A DNA stretch of 64,000 nt from 66-474 sp964489055 (GTDB lineage: Bacteria > Pseudomonadota > Gammaproteobacteria > Xanthomonadales > Rhodanobacteraceae). Below the pieces are notes generated by a model. It searched no databases and was not told where the DNA came from. It saw only the letters and a list, made by a program, of their open reading frames with translations. The stretch lies in assembly GCA_964489055.1 (NCBI GenBank), contig CAZAXF010000002.1:1-64000 (forward strand). Reading direction: 5' to 3'. The position numbers and the translations under genes are program-made. Shown piece after piece: positions 33,314-42,089 of the stretch (within the stretch, counting starts at the first letter, position 1; each line of letters opens with the position of its first letter).

Positions 33314-34300
33314 ATGCAAAGTCCCGACGACACAACGCCCGACGGGCGCGCGACGCGCCGGGGCAGGGAGACGGCACGCCTGCGCTTGCCGGGCGTGAAG
33401 CTTCTGCCGCGGTCGGCGCGGCGAATGCTCAACCGGCAGGTGCTCGCGGTATTGAGCCACGATGGCCCGGTACCCGACTACGACGCGCCCAAGGGTGATC
33501 CCGGCCTGTTCGAGCCGGGTGGCGCCACCTGGAAGGTCCACGCGGATTTTCCGAGCATGATGGCGGGCGGCCTTGCCTCGCTGATGCTGCAGGCGATGCA
33601 TCCGCTGGCGCTGGCGGGCGTTTGGGACCATTCCAGTTTCCGCACCGACACGCTCGGGCGCCTGCGCAACACCACCGCGTTCGTGGGACGCACGACCTAT
33701 GCACCACGCGCACCCGCGGAGGCTGCGATCCAGAGGGTTCTTTCCATCCACCACGGCGTGCGCGGCACCGCGCCCGACGGGCGCGCCTACAGTGCGGACG
33801 ATCCACACCTGCTCACCTGGGTGCACGCCGCCGAGTGCTGGTGTTTCCTGCGTGCGTACGAGACCTATTGCACGCGCATTCCTCCCGCGATGCAGGATAA
33901 GTACCTGGCGGAGGTGGCGCGGATCGCCGAGGCACTGGGCGCGCGCGAGGTACCCAAATCGGTGCATGCGCTGGAAGCCTTCTTTGCCGACATCCGCCCG
34001 GAACTCACGTTCGACGAACGCACGCGCGAGACGCTGCGGATCCTTGCTTCCATCCGCCTGCCGATTCCGTTTCCCGGGTTCAGCCGCGACATGTTCCTCG
34101 GTGCGGCCGCCACGCTGCTGCCGGACTGGGCGCTGGACCTGATGCAACGCTCACGCCTGCGGCGGTTGCGCGATCACGGCGCGGCGCACGCACTGCAGTT
34201 GATCGCCCCCAGCATCCGCGACGCCATGGCCAGAGGCGGCCTCGCATGGCGCGCCTGCCGCCGCACCGGCGTCGACTACGAATCCCTGTTCCGCTGGTAA
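33314..34300 (+). CDS. Oxygenase MpaB-like family protein (DUF2236)
   Basis: This is a 328-residue protein. The conserved region LMLQAMHPLALAGVWDHSSF followed by RTDTLGRLRNTTAFV is the heme-binding/D-H core of DUF2236, and VHAAECWCFLRAYETY and FSRDMFLGAAATLLPDW fit later motifs. MpaB of Penicillium is an oxygenase cleaving a polyprenyl chain; bacterial members (for example latex-clearing-like) are mostly unknown. It stands alone. Confidence 0.85.
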   Translation: MQSPDDTTPDGRATRRGRETARLRLPGVKLLPRSARRMLNRQVLAVLSHDGPVPDYDAPKGDPGLFEPGGATWKVHADFPSMMAGGLASLMLQAMHPLALAGVWDHSSFRTDTLGRLRNTTAFVGRTTYAPRAPAEAAIQRVLSIHHGVRGTAPDGRAYSADDPHLLTWVHAAECWCFLRAYETYCTRIPPAMQDKYLAEVARIAEALGAREVPKSVHALEAFFADIRPELTFDERTRETLRILASIRLPIPFPGFSRDMFLGAAATLLPDWALDLMQRSRLRRLRDHGAAHALQLIAPSIRDAMARGGLAWRACRRTGVDYESLFRW

Positions 34301-34434
34301 AAACAGGCGTCGGAGTCTGCGGTTTCCCCACGAATAGGGCAGCTGGATCAACGGCTTGGCATCGCCGTGGGTAGAAAGTAGCGCGCGCATGGCGCAGTCT
34401 TGCAGGTGACGAAGCCAACAAGGATTGCGGAGTC

Positions 34435-35125
34435 ATGCGCGCCAGCCGAGTATTGCGGAAGTGCCTGTCCGGTTCACTCACCTCCATGCACAGGGCACGC
34501 TCCCGGGTTGCTGCGTGCGGTGCGAGCCCTTGTCGCGGGCCGGAGGCTGACGCTCATGGATGTCGCGCGCAGCTGGCCGGGTGCCGAGCGGGTTCGGGCA
34601 CCGTGGAAGGCGTTCGATCGCCTGCTGGGCAACCCGTACCTGCACGCCGAGCGCGAGCAGGTGTATGCGGACATGGCGCATTGGTTGTTGCGCAGCGAGC
34701 AACCGGTGATCGTCATTGATTGGTCTGACCTGAAGCCGGACAAGTCATGGGGTCTGCTGCGGGCGGCGGTTCCCGTCGGGGGTCGGACATTGCCCATCCT
34801 GGACACGGTGTTTCCGGGCAGCGAGGTGGGCTCACCCAAGACAGAAAAGCAGTTTCTGCAGCGGCTGCAACAAATCGTTCCGGAAGGCGTCACCCCGATT
34901 CTGGTTACCGATGCCGGCTACCGTGCACCATGGTTTCGCGCCGTCGATGCCTTGGGATGGCATCGGCCGGGTCGCTTGCGCAACCGCACGCTGGCCAGGC
35001 CCTCGGATGCCCGTGCCAAGGACGATTGGGTGCCATCGCGTGCGCTCCACGAACTACCCAGCGGGCATGGCACGCGCGACATGGGGCTGATGGATACCGT
35101 GCGCGCTCGCCACGATCGTGCCCCC
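34435..35125 (+). pseudogene. IS4-family transposase remnant
   Basis: MRASRVLRKCLSGSLTSMH is in one frame, and after an indel at about 34500 the protein continues in the next as LLRAVRALVAGRRLTLMDVA, RAPWKAFDRLLGN, VIVIDWSDLK (first Asp) and PILVTDAGYRAPW (second Asp). The third catalytic residue (Glu) and the C-terminal third are missing; similarity stops near RDMGLMDTVRAR. An REP-like block (about 35130-35240) follows. It cannot transpose. Confidence 0.85.
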
Positions 35126-35127
35126 TT

Positions 35128-35245
35128 GGTTGCGTCGGCTTCATCCTGTCGAAAAAGTCGGGGCCCGGACCGCGACGTCTCCGCTCTCCGCGCGTTGCGC
35201 GCGCGAGCCGCTTCGACAACTGTCGGAGGGTTGCATGGCGTCGTG
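35128..35245. repeat. REP-like block after the IS4 remnant
   Basis: cttcatcctgtcgaaaaagt and cgcgcgagccgcttcgacaa are part of the same interspersed gaagtcgaag / cttcgac type family as the icmF insert, with a facing arrangement. No coding sequence. Confidence 0.4.
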
Positions 35246-35304
35246 GGCTGCCGATCACGCCATCGCGCGCGCAACCCGCACCCGCGGCGTGCGCGGGTGC
35301 GGCG

Positions 35305-35859
35305 TCAGCGGGTGGTCGCCGGCGCCGGGTCGGCAACCGCCGACCACGCATCGATGCGCTGACGAACGGCGGGCTCGAGGCCCTTGAGACCCCAGCGCCG
35401 GCCCTCGGTAAGCGCGGCTTCGGCCGATTGCCCTTCCACGAGGGCTGCACGCAAGGCGATCATCGCGCCCACGCGGTTGCTGCTGGCGCAGTGCACCAGC
35501 GTGGGGTTGTCACCGGCCCGGTCGAGCAGGCGGTCGAAACGCATGACGTTGGCACGGGTCAGGTCGGCGGCGCCGCGGATGGGCAGGTCGTGGTAGGCGA
35601 TGCCGGCCCCTCGTACCGCGGCCGCTTCGTCGAAGCCGGGCGTTTCTTCGGGGGCGCGCAGGTTGATCACCTCGCGGACCCCGGCCTCGCGCAGAAGCGC
35701 AATGTCGTCCGCGTGCAAGGCACCCGCGGCAATCCGGTCGGGTGCGGGGAAACGCACGTCGGGCAAACGGGTCAATCCCGTTTGCTCCGGCGGCGCGGCA
35801 GCGGTGCCGTGGGCAATGAGGGCCAGCACTGCAAAGCCCGGCAGCAGGATGCGGATCAT
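35305..35859 (-). CDS. Exported tyrosine-phosphatase-like protein (DUF442/BLH type)
   Basis: This is a 184-residue protein with a signal peptide (1-21, ILLPGFAVLALIAHGTAAA). The active-site P-loop is LVHCASSNRVGAM (Cys-X5-Arg). EVINLRAPEE is the typical strand before it, as in DUF442 beta-lactamase-hydrolase-like phosphatases. It may act on phosphorylated or sulfide compounds in the periplasm. It is convergent to the transposase remnant and divergent from ftsH. Confidence 0.85.
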   Translation of the reverse strand: MIRILLPGFAVLALIAHGTAAAPPEQTGLTRLPDVRFPAPDRIAAGALHADDIALLREAGVREVINLRAPEETPGFDEAAAVRGAGIAYHDLPIRGAADLTRANVMRFDRLLDRAGDNPTLVHCASSNRVGAMIALRAALVEGQSAEAALTEGRRWGLKGLEPAVRQRIDAWSAVADPAPATTR

Positions 35860-36014
35860 GGGTCACCTTTTCGAATTCACGGGAACAACGCGCAACGTCC
35901 TGCATGCTGTGACAACAAGCCGGGGAGCAGGTTCATCGGCGGCGCGGCGCGCAGGCGGCAAACATCCACCGCGCGTTTGCGTCATCATCACGCAGGCACT
36001 GGAGAATTGACAGC

Positions 36015-37973
36015 ATGCCGAAGCCACGACAATCGCCGAATCTCCCCGATGGAATGAAACCGCATCCCGGCATGCCCGGTGGCCGTCGCTGGCTGGCGCT
36101 GATGTGGATCATGCTGGCGATCCTGCTGGGCTTCTACTGGGTCAGCAGTTTTCGCGGCAGCCCGGTGCAGCAGCTCAGCTACACGCAGTTCGAGCAGGCC
36201 GTGCGCAACGATCGCGTGGCGGCCGTGACCTTGCAGGGACAGGCGATACACGGCACGTTCAAGCCCGGCAAGGCTCCCGCGGCCGCGCAGCAACACGGTG
36301 TCGGCAAACCGGCCGGCAACGGCGCGCAAAAGGCGGCGGGCAGGCCCTTCGCCACCACGCGCCCGCCGATCGGTGGCGAGAAACTGATGGAGCTGCTGCA
36401 GGCCCATCACGTCGAAATCAGCGCCAAGTCCTCGGGCACGCCGCTGTGGGAGCGCCTGTTGGTCGGCCTGCTGCCGTGGATCCTGATCATCGGCATTTTC
36501 TGGTTGCTGTACCGGAACATGCAGCGGCGCATGGGCTCGGGCGGTCCCGGCGGCCTGTTCGGCATGGGGCGCTCGCGCGCGCAGCGTTTCCGCGAGAGCA
36601 GCACCGGCGTCAGCATGGACGACGTCGCCGGCGCGAAGCAGGCCAAGCGCGACCTGTTCGAGGTCGTCGACTACCTCAAGGAGCCGGAACGCTACCGCGC
36701 GCTGGGCGCCAAGATTCCGCGCGGCATCTTGATGATCGGTCCGCCGGGTGTGGGCAAGACCCTGCTGGCCAAGGCGGTGGCGGGCGAGGCGGGCGTGCCG
36801 TTCTACAGCATCAGCGGCTCGGAGTTCATCGAGATGTTCGTCGGGGTGGGCGCGGCGCGCGTGCGCGACATGTTCGAGAAGGCCAAGGCCGAGGCGCCGG
36901 CGCTGATCTTCATCGACGAACTCGATTCGATCGGCCGCTCGCGCGGCACCGGCCTCGGCGGCGGCCACGACGAGCGCGAACAGACGTTGAACCAGATCCT
37001 CTCGGAAATGGACGGCTTCAAGGACAACGACGCGGTGGTGATCCTGGCCGCCACCAACCGTCCCGACGTGCTGGATCCGGCGTTGCTGCGTCCGGGGCGT
37101 TTCGACCGCAAGGTGGTGATGGAAAAGCCGTTCCGCAAGGCACGCGAGGCGATCCTGCGCGTGCACGCGCGCGGCAAGCCGCTGGCCGACGACGTGGACC
37201 TGGCCGCGATGGCCGGGCGCACGGCCGGGTTTTCCGGGGCGGACCTTGAAAACCTGCTCAACGAGGCCGCGCTGCTGGCCGGGCGCGAGCACCTGAAGGA
37301 GATCGACATGGCGCTGCTCAACCGCGCCCGCGACCGGATCGTGATGGGCGCGCTGCGCGAGGTTGCGCTGTCCGATCACGAAAAGCGCGTGGTGGCCTAC
37401 CACGAATCGGGCCACGCGCTGATGGCACACCTGCTGCCCACGGCCGATCCGCTGGAGCGGGTGACGATCATCCCGCGCGGGCGCGCGCTCGGCGTCACCG
37501 AGCAGACGCCCGAGGAAGAGCGCTACAACATGCAGATGAGCTACCTGCGCGAACGCATCGCGGTGATGCTGGGCGGCCACGTTTCGGAAAAGCTGGTGTT
37601 CGGCGAGGTCAGCACCGGCGCCGAGCAGGACCTGAAGCAGGCCACGCAATTGGCGCGGCGCATGATCGCCAACTGGGGCATGAACGAGAAGCTCGGGCTG
37701 GTCGCCTACAACCAGGGCGAGCAACACGTGTTCCTGGGCCGCGAACTGGCCCAGCCGCGGGACTACAGCGAGCGCACCGGCTACGAGATCGACGTCGAGG
37801 TACGCCAGCTGATGGCGGAAATCGCCGACCACGTGCGCGAGCTGCTGGAAGCGAATCGCGACAGCCTGGAAGCCCTCGCGCAGAAACTGCTGGAAGAGGA
37901 AAGCCTGGAAGGCCCCGAGATCATCGAATTGCTGGGCGCGCGCAAGGCCGACAGCGCGTCGGCCACCGGGTGA
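36015..37973 (+). CDS. ftsH: ATP-dependent zinc metalloprotease FtsH (paralogue)
   Basis: This is a 652-residue protein. Membrane helices lie at about 25-44 and 146-166. The AAA domain has Walker A GPPGVGKT (242-249), Walker B LIFIDELDS (297-305), SRH with NRPDVLDPALLRPGRFDRKV, and pore motif MFVG (274-277). The protease motif is HESGH (463-467), where the usual family motif is HEAGH. Between the two helices is a low-complexity Lys/Ala/Gln/Gly insert (about 84-112) not found in standard FtsH. It degrades membrane and regulatory proteins. These differences suggest a second FtsH rather than the housekeeping one. Confidence 0.93.
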   Translation: MPKPRQSPNLPDGMKPHPGMPGGRRWLALMWIMLAILLGFYWVSSFRGSPVQQLSYTQFEQAVRNDRVAAVTLQGQAIHGTFKPGKAPAAAQQHGVGKPAGNGAQKAAGRPFATTRPPIGGEKLMELLQAHHVEISAKSSGTPLWERLLVGLLPWILIIGIFWLLYRNMQRRMGSGGPGGLFGMGRSRAQRFRESSTGVSMDDVAGAKQAKRDLFEVVDYLKEPERYRALGAKIPRGILMIGPPGVGKTLLAKAVAGEAGVPFYSISGSEFIEMFVGVGAARVRDMFEKAKAEAPALIFIDELDSIGRSRGTGLGGGHDEREQTLNQILSEMDGFKDNDAVVILAATNRPDVLDPALLRPGRFDRKVVMEKPFRKAREAILRVHARGKPLADDVDLAAMAGRTAGFSGADLENLLNEAALLAGREHLKEIDMALLNRARDRIVMGALREVALSDHEKRVVAYHESGHALMAHLLPTADPLERVTIIPRGRALGVTEQTPEEERYNMQMSYLRERIAVMLGGHVSEKLVFGEVSTGAEQDLKQATQLARRMIANWGMNEKLGLVAYNQGEQHVFLGRELAQPRDYSERTGYEIDVEVRQLMAEIADHVRELLEANRDSLEALAQKLLEEESLEGPEIIELLGARKADSASATG

Positions 37974-38124
37974 AGCGGCCCGGCAGTTGCACCCGGGGCC
38001 GCATGTGCGGTGCCTTGCGAACCCCGCCCGCGACCGTCATGAAACAGCCCCGCGGCCGGTCGACGACGGGCCGTCAAACCACGTTTGTTGCCACTCCGGC
38101 GAAGCGGTAGTATCGTGCTGCAAG

Positions 38125-38150
38125 TGTGACGTAGATCACATAATGTGATC
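38125..38150. promoter_or_regulatory. Clp/CRP-type operator
   Basis: tgtga cgtaga tcaca is a perfect TGTGA-N6-TCACA match, and gatcacataatgtgatc overlaps it as an almost complete palindrome. It lies 115 bases before the ATG of the CsgG-like gene. In Xanthomonadales the CRP homologue Clp recognises such sites and responds to c-di-GMP. Confidence 0.7.
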
Positions 38151-38264
38151 CACTGATCGACGGGATGTTGGTGCGATTCGCTGGAGGCCTGTTCGTCACC
38201 GTGGCGCGATCGGCTCTCCTCCCATGGCCGCGGTGTTCCTGCAGCACGAGCGGGGGAATTCAAG

Positions 38265-39206
38265 ATGAAGACGCGCATTCTGGGTACCAATCCATGGGCC
38301 GGCTTGCTGATGCTCGCTGCCGGCATGTGCTTCGCTCCGGCGAGCTGGGCTGCTTCCGAGGCGTCGCCGCAGATTCCCCGGTGCAGCCACAAGATCGGCA
38401 CGCTGGCGGTACAGGAACCGCGTACCGGCAATCGCTGGTGGACGTCAATGAATCTCGAATCGCCGGCGGCGCTGATCAAGGTGTATGTCGCCAGATCCGG
38501 TTGCTTCACGCTGGTCGATCGCGGCAAGGGCCTGCAGGTTGCGCGCAGCGAACGCGCAATGGCCGGTGAGGGCGAGATGCGCGTGGGTTCGAACATCGGC
38601 AAGGGCCAGATGAAAGCGGCCGACTACGTGCTGGTGCCGGACATCGCCAACAGCAACGCGAACGCAGGCGGCAACCGCATCGGCGGCATCCTCGGCGGTC
38701 TGGTCGGGCACCGCGCCGGCGCGATCCTTGGCGGCATCAACATTTCCAGCAAAACCGCGGACGTGGTGCTGACCCTGACCGACATTCGCTCTACCGAGCA
38801 GGTCGCGCTGGAAGAGGGACACGCGAAAAAGACCGACCTCGGCTGGAGCGGGGGCGGCGGGGCATTCTTCGGCGGTTTCGCGGCGGGTGGCGCCAGCGGA
38901 TATGCCAACACCGAGATCGGCCAGGTGATCGCGATGGCCTATCTGGATGCCTATACCAAGCTCGTCGGCGACCTGCAGCGCAACGCGCCCAATGCGCAGG
39001 CCGACAATGTGCAGCAGGCGGTGCGGTTGACCGAGGCGACCAGCCTGTACTCGGAAGCCAACCTGCATTCGGCGGTCGTGCGCAGTCTCAAGCCGGGCAT
39101 GATGCTGTATCCGACCGGCGACAAGGTCGGAGTCTGGTGGAAGGTGACCGACGAGCTGGGCAACATCGGCTGGGTGGTTTCGACCAAACTCGAACTGGCG
39201 CGTTGA
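38265..39206 (+). CDS. CsgG/HfaB-type exported protein with SH3-like tail
   Basis: This is a 313-residue protein with a signal peptide (about 1-29). The body matches the CsgG/HfaB superfamily core: GCFTLVDRGKGLQVARSERA, ADYVLVPDIANSN, NISSKTADVVLTLTDIRS and VIAMAYLDAYTKLV. From about residue 240 a bacterial SH3-like domain follows (TSLYSEANLHSAVVRSLKPG, KVGVWWKVTDELGNIGWV). There is no lipobox Cys, so it is not a typical CsgG lipoprotein. It could form or help assemble an envelope channel. The Clp/CRP site upstream suggests c-di-GMP- or cAMP-linked control. Stands alone. Confidence 0.8.
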   Translation: MKTRILGTNPWAGLLMLAAGMCFAPASWAASEASPQIPRCSHKIGTLAVQEPRTGNRWWTSMNLESPAALIKVYVARSGCFTLVDRGKGLQVARSERAMAGEGEMRVGSNIGKGQMKAADYVLVPDIANSNANAGGNRIGGILGGLVGHRAGAILGGINISSKTADVVLTLTDIRSTEQVALEEGHAKKTDLGWSGGGGAFFGGFAAGGASGYANTEIGQVIAMAYLDAYTKLVGDLQRNAPNAQADNVQQAVRLTEATSLYSEANLHSAVVRSLKPGMMLYPTGDKVGVWWKVTDELGNIGWVVSTKLELAR

Positions 39207-39300
39207 CCGTTCGCCCGATCGGAGCGGGCGGGATCAATGCGTCAACCGTCTGCGCCGCAGCGCTTGCGGCGCAGACGAAGGCCAGACCCCTGTCGTGTTC

Positions 39301-39852
39301 CTATGCGGAGCGCGCGGGGCAGACGTTGCCGATGGTGGAAATGCCCAGCGCCCAGGTCTTCACTTCGATCTGCGTGATCGTGTGGCCGTTGTAGGCGTTG
39401 ACCAGCTGCCAGCTGTCCGGGCCCTGCCGCTCGAGGCTGATGCGGCATTCCGAGTAATGCCGGAAGATGCCGTTGGTCAGGTAGCGGATGACCAGCGAGC
39501 CATGGTCGCCCTGCGGCGGAATGTTGCCGCGAAGGTAGATGGCCTTGACGCCCTGGCCTTGGCCGAGCACCACCCCGTCGGCGCTCTCGATGCCGGCGAG
39601 CGGGTAAACCTCCGCCTGGCCCTGTGCCGGATCGCTGGTGGCGCTGGCGCGGGTTTCCAGGTAAATGCCGCGGACGCTGCCCTGGTCGTTCAGCATCAGC
39701 TTGATGTCGCTGACGCTGGCATCGCGGTCGTTGGTGATCGAGGCCAGCGGCACGGCGGTGATGCCCGCGGGGAGCGGCGCGATGGCGGCCGAAGCGATCG
39801 CGCCTCCGGCAAGCAGGAGGGCGGCGACGAGCGTGAGGAAAAAGCTTTTCAT
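39301..39852 (-). CDS. Exported protein of unknown function
   Basis: This is a 183-residue protein with a signal peptide (1-23, FLTLVAALLLAGGAIASAA). The rest is mostly beta-strand: VPLASITNDRDASVSDIKLM, GVKAIYLRGNIPPQG, RYLTNGIFRHYSECRISLER, NAYNGHTITQIEVKTWALGI, with two Cys that could form a disulfide. I do not recognise a family. It is convergent to the CsgG-like gene. Confidence 0.7.
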   Translation of the reverse strand: MKSFFLTLVAALLLAGGAIASAAIAPLPAGITAVPLASITNDRDASVSDIKLMLNDQGSVRGIYLETRASATSDPAQGQAEVYPLAGIESADGVVLGQGQGVKAIYLRGNIPPQGDHGSLVIRYLTNGIFRHYSECRISLERQGPDSWQLVNAYNGHTITQIEVKTWALGISTIGNVCPARSA

Positions 39853-40271
39853 GGGCGTGGTGGAACCGTGTGGCGTGGAAATCGTGGTGGCAAGGTACGC
39901 GGACGGCGACCGGCAACGGTGCGCGAGCGCGGTACCCGGTGGAGATGCAAGAATCGAACCAGTTGCAGCAACCCGCCTGGCGGCATCGCGCAAAGCCTGC
40001 GCGCGCGCAAGGTTTATCCGTGACGGGCGTTGCAGAATCCGCGCCGGGCAGTACACGACGCGGTGAAGCGGGCCGATCTGGTGAAGGCCGGGATCAGACG
40101 TGCGGCAAGGCGGTAGGCAGACTCACTGTGCGTTGAAACGCACGACAGAACCACCATTGTAACACGCGTAGCTGCATGCGAAGTGTGAACGGAGCTTGAA
40201 GGCACCCTGCACCGGGGCTACGGAGCGAAACTGCCATGCGTGTACCGGCGTGCCCGCCACGCGGGAACCGG

Positions 40272-40304
40272 CCCTCTCCCCCGCGCTCGTCGCGGGGGAG
40301 AGGG
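40272..40304. repeat. CCCTCTCCCCC hairpin repeat, unit 1
   Basis: ccctctcccccgcg, loop ctcgt, cgcgggggagaggg: a perfect fourteen-pair stem. The outer eleven bases equal those of unit 2 at 40426. Confidence 0.8.
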
Positions 40305-40425
40305 TTGGGTGAGGGGGCAAGGTTCCATGGTTGCACGCACCAACGGTGCAAGCGAAGGGACCGGATTGGGGCGGTTCTTCTGACGGCGTTTCAAGCGGTT
40401 TGCGGGTGCTTCCCCCTCACCCCGG

Positions 40426-40462
40426 CCCTCTCCCCCAACGATGAAGCCGTTGGGGGAGAGGG
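40426..40462. repeat. CCCTCTCCCCC hairpin repeat, unit 2
   Basis: ccctctcccccaacg, loop atgaagc, cgttgggggagaggg: a perfect fifteen-pair stem. The inner pairs differ from unit 1 but stay complementary. Confidence 0.8.
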
Positions 40463-40468
40463 AGTCGT

Positions 40469-41164
40469 TTACCGCGCTTGCGCTTGGTTGACTGGCGCTT
40501 GCGCCGGGTTGATCCAGGTCTGCAGCGCCCGGGCGAATTGGCGGGCCGCCGTGGACAACGCCTTTACCCCGCCGGGGGCATCAGGGATTGGCGCGGGAAC
40601 CGCCACGTGAAAGTGGCGCTGGGCGATGACGTGCCCGTCGCGCCCGTCGACCAGCGTGGCCGTGGCGTCGATGATGCCGGCGCTCTGGTCCGGCCGCGAA
40701 AAGACCTGGCTGAAGTCGTCGACCTTGATGCGCAAGGCGCGGTCGGCGGGCGCCGGGTTGCCGGGGCCGAGTACCGCGCGCCACGCGCCACCGTCGGCAA
40801 GGCTGCGCTGGATGACCGATTCCAGCAGGCTGGCCGGGGGCGAGGCCCAGTTCGAATACGCGTACGCGGCCAGACGGTCACTGCCCTGGTAGGCCAGCCG
40901 GTAGTGCATGGCGTTGCCGTCAAGCCACGGCGGGACGGTGATGTGCGCGATGCGCAGGACGAAGTTCCCGTGCGCCGATTCCGGCTGGGTCGACGACGCG
41001 GCGGGAGTGCCAAGGTCGTAGTGATGCACTTGCGCATTGCGGGTCGCGTGCATGCAGCCGCCGAGCAACAGCGCGTACCCGCACAGGACCGCGCCGAGGG
41101 TGCGCGCAACCAACGGCGATGACGCACAGGTGAGGCCAGGGCGGGAACGGGGCAGGCTAGTCAT
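40469..41164 (-). CDS. ABC-type transport auxiliary lipoprotein (MCE system)
   Basis: This is a 231-residue protein with lipobox LLLGGC (Cys at about 37). The family is the ABC_trans_aux (DUF330/PqiC type): VHHYDLG, FVLRIAHITVPPWLDGNAMH, YRLAYQGSDRLAAYAYSNWA and SPPASLLESVIQRSLADGG. It is an outer-membrane-facing component of the lipid-transport system in this operon. Its start overlaps the end of the MlaD-like gene by eight bases. Confidence 0.9.
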   Translation of the reverse strand: MTSLPRSRPGLTCASSPLVARTLGAVLCGYALLLGGCMHATRNAQVHHYDLGTPAASSTQPESAHGNFVLRIAHITVPPWLDGNAMHYRLAYQGSDRLAAYAYSNWASPPASLLESVIQRSLADGGAWRAVLGPGNPAPADRALRIKVDDFSQVFSRPDQSAGIIDATATLVDGRDGHVIAQRHFHVAVPAPIPDAPGGVKALSTAARQFARALQTWINPAQAPVNQAQAR

Positions 41165-42089
41165 TGCCGTGGTCCTTCTCGTGCGCGTCGAAGCCGGGCT
41201 CGCCGGGGCCAGGTTGCTTCGGTGCCGGGCCGAAGATCACGCTTTGCGGCCTGGCCTGCAACTGGCGGACCAGTTGCTCCAGTTGGCGTGACGTGCGCGT
41301 CAGGCTCTGCGTGAGGGCGCCGAGGTCCGGCGCCGTCTGGGTGTCCAGGCGGCGTCCAAGCTGCTGGTAGGTGCCCGCGACGCTGCCGACCTTCGCCACC
41401 GGCGCGCGTGCGGCCAGCGCAAGCTGGTTGGCGTTGGCGATCAGGGCATGGCTTTCGTCCAGGCTCTTCCGGGCGCTTGCGAGCAGCGCGGGCATGCGCT
41501 GCATGGCGGGCGTCAGCGCGGCTTCGATTTTCACCAGTCTTGCCGTGGCCTCGTCCAGTTGCCGGATGGTCGCGGCGAGGTGCGCACGGTTGTCGGCGCC
41601 AAGGACCTTGCGTGCATCGGCCAGCACTGCGTGGAGCTGCTCCAGGTTCTTTTGCGCCGAATCCGTGAGGCCCGCAAGCAGGCCCTTGCGCATGGGAATC
41701 AGGGCCGGATGGTCGGGGCTGGTCGGCAGCGGCTCGCGGCTGCCCTCGCCGAGTTTCAGTTGCAGCACTTCGCCGCCGGTCAGCCCCTGCATCGCCGCCA
41801 CCGCGTAGGTTGCGTGGGTGATGTAGGTGTCGCGGCGCAGGCGCAGGTCGATGATGACCCGGGAACGGTCCTTCGGATCGAAGCGGATGCGGCTGACGTG
41901 GCCCACTTCCAGGCCCTTGAACTCGACCTTCGATTGCGGCGCCAGCCCGGACACCGATTCGGTGGTGACGATGCGGTACGCCAGCGGCTCGCCGGGACCC
42001 GACGTCAGCCAGAAGAAGATCAACACCGCCGCGAGCGTGAACACGACAAGGAAGGCTACGGCGAGGATGGCGTGGGCGCGGTTTTCCAT
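41157..42089 (-). CDS. MCE (MlaD) family protein
   Basis: This is a 310-residue protein with one N-terminal membrane helix (about 8-30) and the MCE domain (about 38-115: YRIVTTESVSGLAPQSKVEF, KGLEVGHVSRIRF, THATYAVAAMQGLTGGEVLQ). A long helical tail follows, rich in Ala/Leu/Gln. It forms a hexameric substrate-binding ring in the periplasm. The stop-start link to the ATPase is TGATG. Confidence 0.93.
   Translation of the reverse strand: MENRAHAILAVAFLVVFTLAAVLIFFWLTSGPGEPLAYRIVTTESVSGLAPQSKVEFKGLEVGHVSRIRFDPKDRSRVIIDLRLRRDTYITHATYAVAAMQGLTGGEVLQLKLGEGSREPLPTSPDHPALIPMRKGLLAGLTDSAQKNLEQLHAVLADARKVLGADNRAHLAATIRQLDEATARLVKIEAALTPAMQRMPALLASARKSLDESHALIANANQLALAARAPVAKVGSVAGTYQQLGRRLDTQTAPDLGALTQSLTRTSRQLEQLVRQLQARPQSVIFGPAPKQPGPGEPGFDAHEKDHGND

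Larger units (their letters stand above)
39853..40468. other. Intergenic with two long CCCTCTCCC inverted repeats
   Basis: It contains the inverted-repeat elements at 40272-40304 and 40426-40462. The first 250 bases show no gene or clear feature. Confidence 0.55.
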
